A DNA stretch of 64,000 nucleotides from contig CM077658.1 in the NCBI GenBank assembly GCA_039707465.1, positions 13,646,074 through 13,710,073 on the forward strand, given 5' to 3'. Shown here one piece after another: positions 54,601-60,600 of the stretch. The first letter of the stretch is position 1. The number at the start of each line of letters is the position of its first letter. A model generated the notes under the pieces. The model ran no database searches and was not told the origin of the DNA. It saw only the letters and a list, made by a program, of their open reading frames with translations. A program made the position numbers and the translations under genes. Source of the DNA: Rhabdophis nuchalis (Eukaryota; Chordata; Lepidosauria; Squamata; Natricidae).

Positions 54601-57600
54601 AAAAAGCAACGCTAGGTCTGGCAAAAGTGTGCCAGAAACAAAAACAGAACTTCTGACCCTTTCTGGGTCAGCTGATCCATGGGCCAAGGTTAAGGGGCCT
54701 CCTGCACCTCAAAAATAATAAGACCTCCCGAAAATAAGGCCAAGCACTTATTTCGGGGGTCAAAAGAAGAGTAAGCCAGGTTTCACCTGGTGTACAAACA
54801 CAACTACTGTTTGTGTTACTATTGCAATGAAGTAGAATGATCTTTTCAAAGCTTATAATCGATTAGTAAATGCTTTCCATTCCCTCTCCTGTAAGACCAG
54901 TCTCTGCCTTGCCATGTAGGTTGCTCGGGAAGTCTACCAGTAGAAGAGAGGCATGGCTTTATTTAAAGCTGATGAATCCGACAAATATATTTCTTGCCAC
55001 ATTAGGGTTGGCTTGGTAACATCACCTGTAATAAGAGACGGCTGTATGTATTTTTATATATATTTGAAAGAAGTAGAGCAGGTTGTTAAAAAAAATTTGG
55101 CCGGCTTATATCGGGCTCATTTATTTTTAGAACAAATGAAATATGTTAAAGGGAAAAAGAAGCAGCCACCGTGAGCTGGGATAATGTTTCAGCCTCACAA
55201 ATATTATCCGCTTCCAGACAATGATGGGGGGGGGGGGGGGAAATCAACCTTAACTGAATTCACACTCTGTGCAAAGATGTGGTGTGGTTGTCGTGATGCT
55301 GGCTTCGCTTGTATGAACTCACACACTTCTGGTTTGTTCAGCTGGCCAGGTGCAGAGTTTAGCACAATGTGAAGATTCCGTGCAGTGGTTGTGTTTAGCT
55401 GAAAGGTTAATCTATAACGTGGTGTAAAGTGCTGCGTTTATCTTCATGGCTGGTATGAGTATACTGTAGTTATTGTGATTTCTGAACCAGTTTGTGGATT
55501 AGAGATTGGTGCAAATTTGGTTATCTGTGCACAGCTAATAAGCCTTGATTCAACCAAGCCAATTTGGTCTGCAAACGCAATCGGACCATAATATTTGGAA
55601 AAAATATAACTGAAAAAAGTGACTTAGGACCAATTTTCACTCTTCCAACCATCATAGCATCCCTATGGTCATGTGATCAAAACTCGGGCACATGGCAACT
55701 GGCATGTACTTATGACAGATCTAGTGTCCCGGGATTTGTTAATGCCTTTTGCAACCTTTTGACAAGCAAAGTCAACGGGGAAGCCAGATTCACTGAACAT
55801 TAGTGGCAAGAAAGGTGGTAAAATGGGGCAAAATTCACTTAACGACTGCCTTGCCTGGAAGTCAAAAAAGTTTGGGCTAGATTGTGGTCGTAAATCAAGT
55901 ATACAATCTGTTTCCTGGCACGGCTGAGAATCCTGAAGCCCTGTCCCAGTTAATGCTATAGCCCAGGGGTCAGCAATCTTAAACAGTCAAAGAGCCGCAA
56001 AGGTCCTAACCGGAAGCCTTCCGTTCAATTCTGGAGCTGACCGGAAGTCTGGTTCCCCCACCATAGAGTCTCCTCTTAGCACGGCGTCCTTTTTCCTCTA
56101 CCTGTCATAACCGAAAGCCCTATCAATTGTGGAGCTGACAGGTGACAGGGAGCTGCAGCAGAGGGATGAAAGAGTCACATGCGGCTCCAGAGCTTCGGAT
56201 TGCTGACCCCTGCTATAGCCGGTGACATGCATGTCATGCTTACCTTCCCACCCAAGCAATTTCATTCACCCCAGTGGAATTTATCATGTTGATAAAACAG
56301 GTTGGTGGTGTGAGGAATAGGAAGCCTGTATGTGTTTACCTGCTAATTTGAAACAGCACATTTACAAGTGGCTGTGACATCCACGCACAGCCCTAAAGGC
56401 ACAAATATCTGAAACAATTTATTTCTCACCCTCTTTTCCTGGCACAGACTCTTCGCTTCTGACATTTCTGAGCACGCAGGTCAGTAGTGATCCAATCTGA
56501 TTCCTTCAGGCTCTTTAATAAGAATGTCAGCACACAACGGCGGAGGCTGTTATCAGGCAGCTGCAGCAAAAAAAATTAAAAAGGCAACGTCAGCTGTCGG
56601 AAAAGGACAGGCCAGCATTTCGCGTGGAAGGAGAAGCGTACACAAATCCGAGTGGATTTGGACTCTGTTAGCCCATTTAATATGGCGGAATGTACCAAAC
56701 CAATCTTGGTTATTCTTGGCCCAATACTGAAGGTTTTAAAGAAGACATTGGACAACCGTTTGTCTGAAATGGTCTAGGGCAGGGGTGTCAAACTCAAGGC
56801 CCATGGGCCAGATCTGACCCGTGGGATGCTTAGATCTGGCCGACGGGCCACCTGGAAATAGTGAGGAGCTGGCCTGCAATGCCTTTGTCAACAAAAATGG
56901 AGCTGTTATGGTACAATTATGAAAATAATGTCTATAACTACGACGTACAACATTATGTATACAAGAGAGACTATAAATGTATGATTAAGAGAATATTGGT
57001 TATAATAAGGGTGTATAAAACTATGTATGCTCAAAAAAGGGCGGCATACAGCCAGTACACTGCCGTTGCAAAACTGGAAATGTGACGTATTAGAAAGAGA
57101 AATGTACAATGAAAATATTTAGTTAAAAAAAGAAAAGAATCCGAATTACTAACGGTCAAAGTAAATTGGCGGTAGGTAAGAGTTAAAGGAATTCAAGGTG
57201 GGCCAGACTTAAGATCTCTGGTGGGCATGAAGGTACTCGAGACTGATGGTGCATTTGACCCCTCCCTCGGGCTGACCCTAGTCATCTCCTACAATTCACC
57301 TATAAACCCCCAAGATTTATCTGGCGAATGTACATTTGAAATGGGCTGTTTTGTAAGATCTCTTCAACCGAGCCCCTCTTTCTGTCTCATTGCTACATAG
57401 AAATCCGGCTGAACCGTAGCAACTTCATCAGCGAGATTACTCACTACACCGAAACCAGCCGAGGCACTATTATGCTGGATTCATCAGTGCTTGTGGCTGG
57501 GGTCGTCATAGGAGTGGTCCTCTTTCTATCCTGCGTGGCCATCCTGATTGGCAGCCTGCGGAAAAATCAGTGCTTTCGACATCTCCAGCTGTGGAGCGAT

Positions 57601-60600
57601 GCCAGTTACAGTAAGGGAGTCTTCTATATTTCTTTTTTCTTCCTAACAATGTCCTCAACCTTAGGAATTCGAAAAAAATAGTCCTTGACTTACAACCATT
57701 CGTTTAGTGACCGTTCAAAGTTACAATGGCACTGAAAAAAGTGACTTATGACCGGGTTTCACACTTAATGCCCGCTGCAGCATCTCCATGGTCATGTGAA
57801 CAAAATCCAGATGCTTGGCAACGGACTAGTATTTGTGACGGTTGACCTGGAATTTGCAATCACCTTTTGTGACTTTCTGGCAAGCAATGTCCATGGGCAA
57901 GCCAGAGTCACTTAACAACCATGTTACCAACTTAACAATTGCAGTGGTTGACTTAACAACCATGGCAAGGAAAATCATAAAATGGGGCAAAAATCCCTTA
58001 ACAACTGTCTTGCTTAGCAATGAAATTTTTTTGGGGGGGGATCAATGGGAGTTGTGAGTCAAGGACTACATCTAATACGAGATATAAATATTTCCAACCT
58101 TCCTTTCCATGTCATTCTAACAGATGCATTCCTAAATCTTTGTGACTAGCTGATAGCCCAGCACTGTTGGGTATTTATTTATAGGGGGAAACATCCGGAT
58201 CAAAGTTAATTTCTAATGTTGGATTTTTCCCCCTTACCAGAGGGAGCCCCCTTGTGAAGCTGTTTCCATGGTAACTCCACTGCACTGTACAGTAGAAGCC
58301 ATTTTAAGGCAGTACAGTAGAACCCGTTTTAAGGCACAACAGGCTGTATCGTAACAGAACACCCACCCACAAGGGGTTTTAGAGGTGTCTAATCGGACAG
58401 TATTTGTTTCCAGAGAGTAAGTCATTTGTGTACCAGGTTTGGTTGAAATTGCTCGAGGTGTTACAGAGTTATGCTGGAACACACACACACATGCACAGAG
58501 AGACAGACAGACAGACAGACATTTTTATATATAAAGATTTAGAATTTCCAAGATTCTTTGTTCAATCCACCTTTTGGAACTGTGCTAATATTACTTTTCT
58601 TTTCCCCAGCTCCAGACTGTTTTTCCTATGGTGGCTCCGTTGGAGAGCTAAGATCCAGCTGTGCTGAAGAATTCCCACCAACATTTTACTTTAGCTCATA
58701 CATGGAGGCACTTTCCCAGGCCAACATCATACATCCAGACTCGCCACCACGGTAAATTTCTTTTAATTGTTTTAATTATTCTTTTTAAAAGGTTTTTAAA
58801 AGGTTTCACCTGTCTGGTTACATCTGACTCTAGGGGGTAGTGCTCATCTCTGTTTCCTAGCTGAGGTATCGTCTGAAGGCATTTGCGTGGTCATATGGCC
58901 AGCATAGGGACACGGTGGCTAAGATGCTGAGCTTATCGATCAGAGAGTTCTACAGTTCAATGATTCAAATCCCTAGCACCGCGTAATGGCGTGAGCTCCC
59001 GTGACTTGTCCCAGCTTCTGCCAACCTAGCAGTTCGAAAGCACGTAAAAAATGCAAGTAGAAAAATAGGGACCACTTTGGTGGGAAGGCATTCTGTTCAC
59101 CTTTACCATTTAGTCATGCCGGCCACATGACCACGGAGACGACCACGGAGACATCTTTGGACAGTGCTGGCTCTTCGGCTTTGAAACGGAGATGAACACC
59201 ACCACCAAGAGTCAGGAATGACTAGCACCTATGTGCGGGGGAACCTTTATATTTACCTTTTCTATCATTTGTATGTATGTATGTATGTATGTATGTATGT
59301 ATGTATGTATGTATGTAGGGATGGATGGATGGATGGATGGATGGATGGATGGATGGATGGATGGATGGATGGATCTATCTATCTATCTATCTATCTATCT
59401 CTCTCTCTACCTACCTACCTACCTACCTACCTACCTATCTACCTACCTACCTACCTGTCTATTTCCCTGTCTATCTTCTCTTCTTGGATTCTTAAGACTT
59501 CACTTCAGTTAAATCTCTCTATCATCTATCCATCGTATGTATGTATGTCCATCTTCTTGGATTGTTAAAACTTGGCTTCATGAGATCCAGTCCCGCCTGC
59601 AGCTTGAAGGCTGGCAGAAGGAGCTTGGCCAACCCTCCTTTTTCTTCAAATTCCCTGGTGTAGAGGAGAGGGTGCCTTGTCTCTTCTCAAGTACTTTTTT
59701 TTATTTCAGCAGGACTTCATTCTCGTAATTTGTAGAGTCTTACTATGCTCTGTTCTCAAGGGATGGAAGCATACAGATTTTCTCCCACTGACTTAATTAC
59801 AGGAAGCAAATTCAACTCCTGGCAAGAGGCCCAATAAATCAGGGCTTTTTACAACCTTTCCATTCTCTTCCTGCAGCCTAAGTGGGAAGCTGGCCATCTG
59901 CTTAACTGATAAGAGTATCTAGAAAGTGCAGCTTTTCTTTCCACCAGCTGGCATTTTTTGGTCCTCCAGGCAAGGTTGCCAACTGCCAGCTCCAGTAATC
60001 TTCCAGGTTTCAGCCTTTCTCAACCTCTTCTCCCAAGCTTCCTCCTTCTTTCTTTCCCGCATTGATTGTGGGGTAGTGAGGAGTCCTTGGTTTTGCATCC
60101 ACCTTTTGCAGTTGCTAAGCATTTTGTGTTGTGTTACCGAAAGTTTAGCACCTCCCTTTCATTGCAGTGTTCCCCAACCCACCCCCGCCCCCCTGTAACA
60201 GATCCAAGTCCAGTGTATTGAATACTTCGATATATTGCAATTCTCTAGCGCTTCAGCCTGTTCAGCCTGGACAAACCAGTGTTAGGTCTTGGAGATTAAA
60301 AAAATCTGCTATCTGTGGTGGGACAGATAGCAGGGACATGGTGGCTCAGTGGCTAAGAGGCTGAGCTTGTTGATCAGAAAGGTCGGCAGTTCGAATCCCT
60401 AGCACCGCCTAATGGAGTGAGCTCCCGTTACTTGTCCCAGCTTCTGCCAACCTAGCAGTTCGAAAGCAGGTAAAAATTCAAGAAGAAAAATAGGGACCAC
60501 CTTTGGTGGGAAGGGAACGGCATTTTGTGCACCTTCGGCATTTAGTCATGCCAGTCACGTGACCACAGAGACCACAGAGACGTATCTTCGGCTTTGAAAT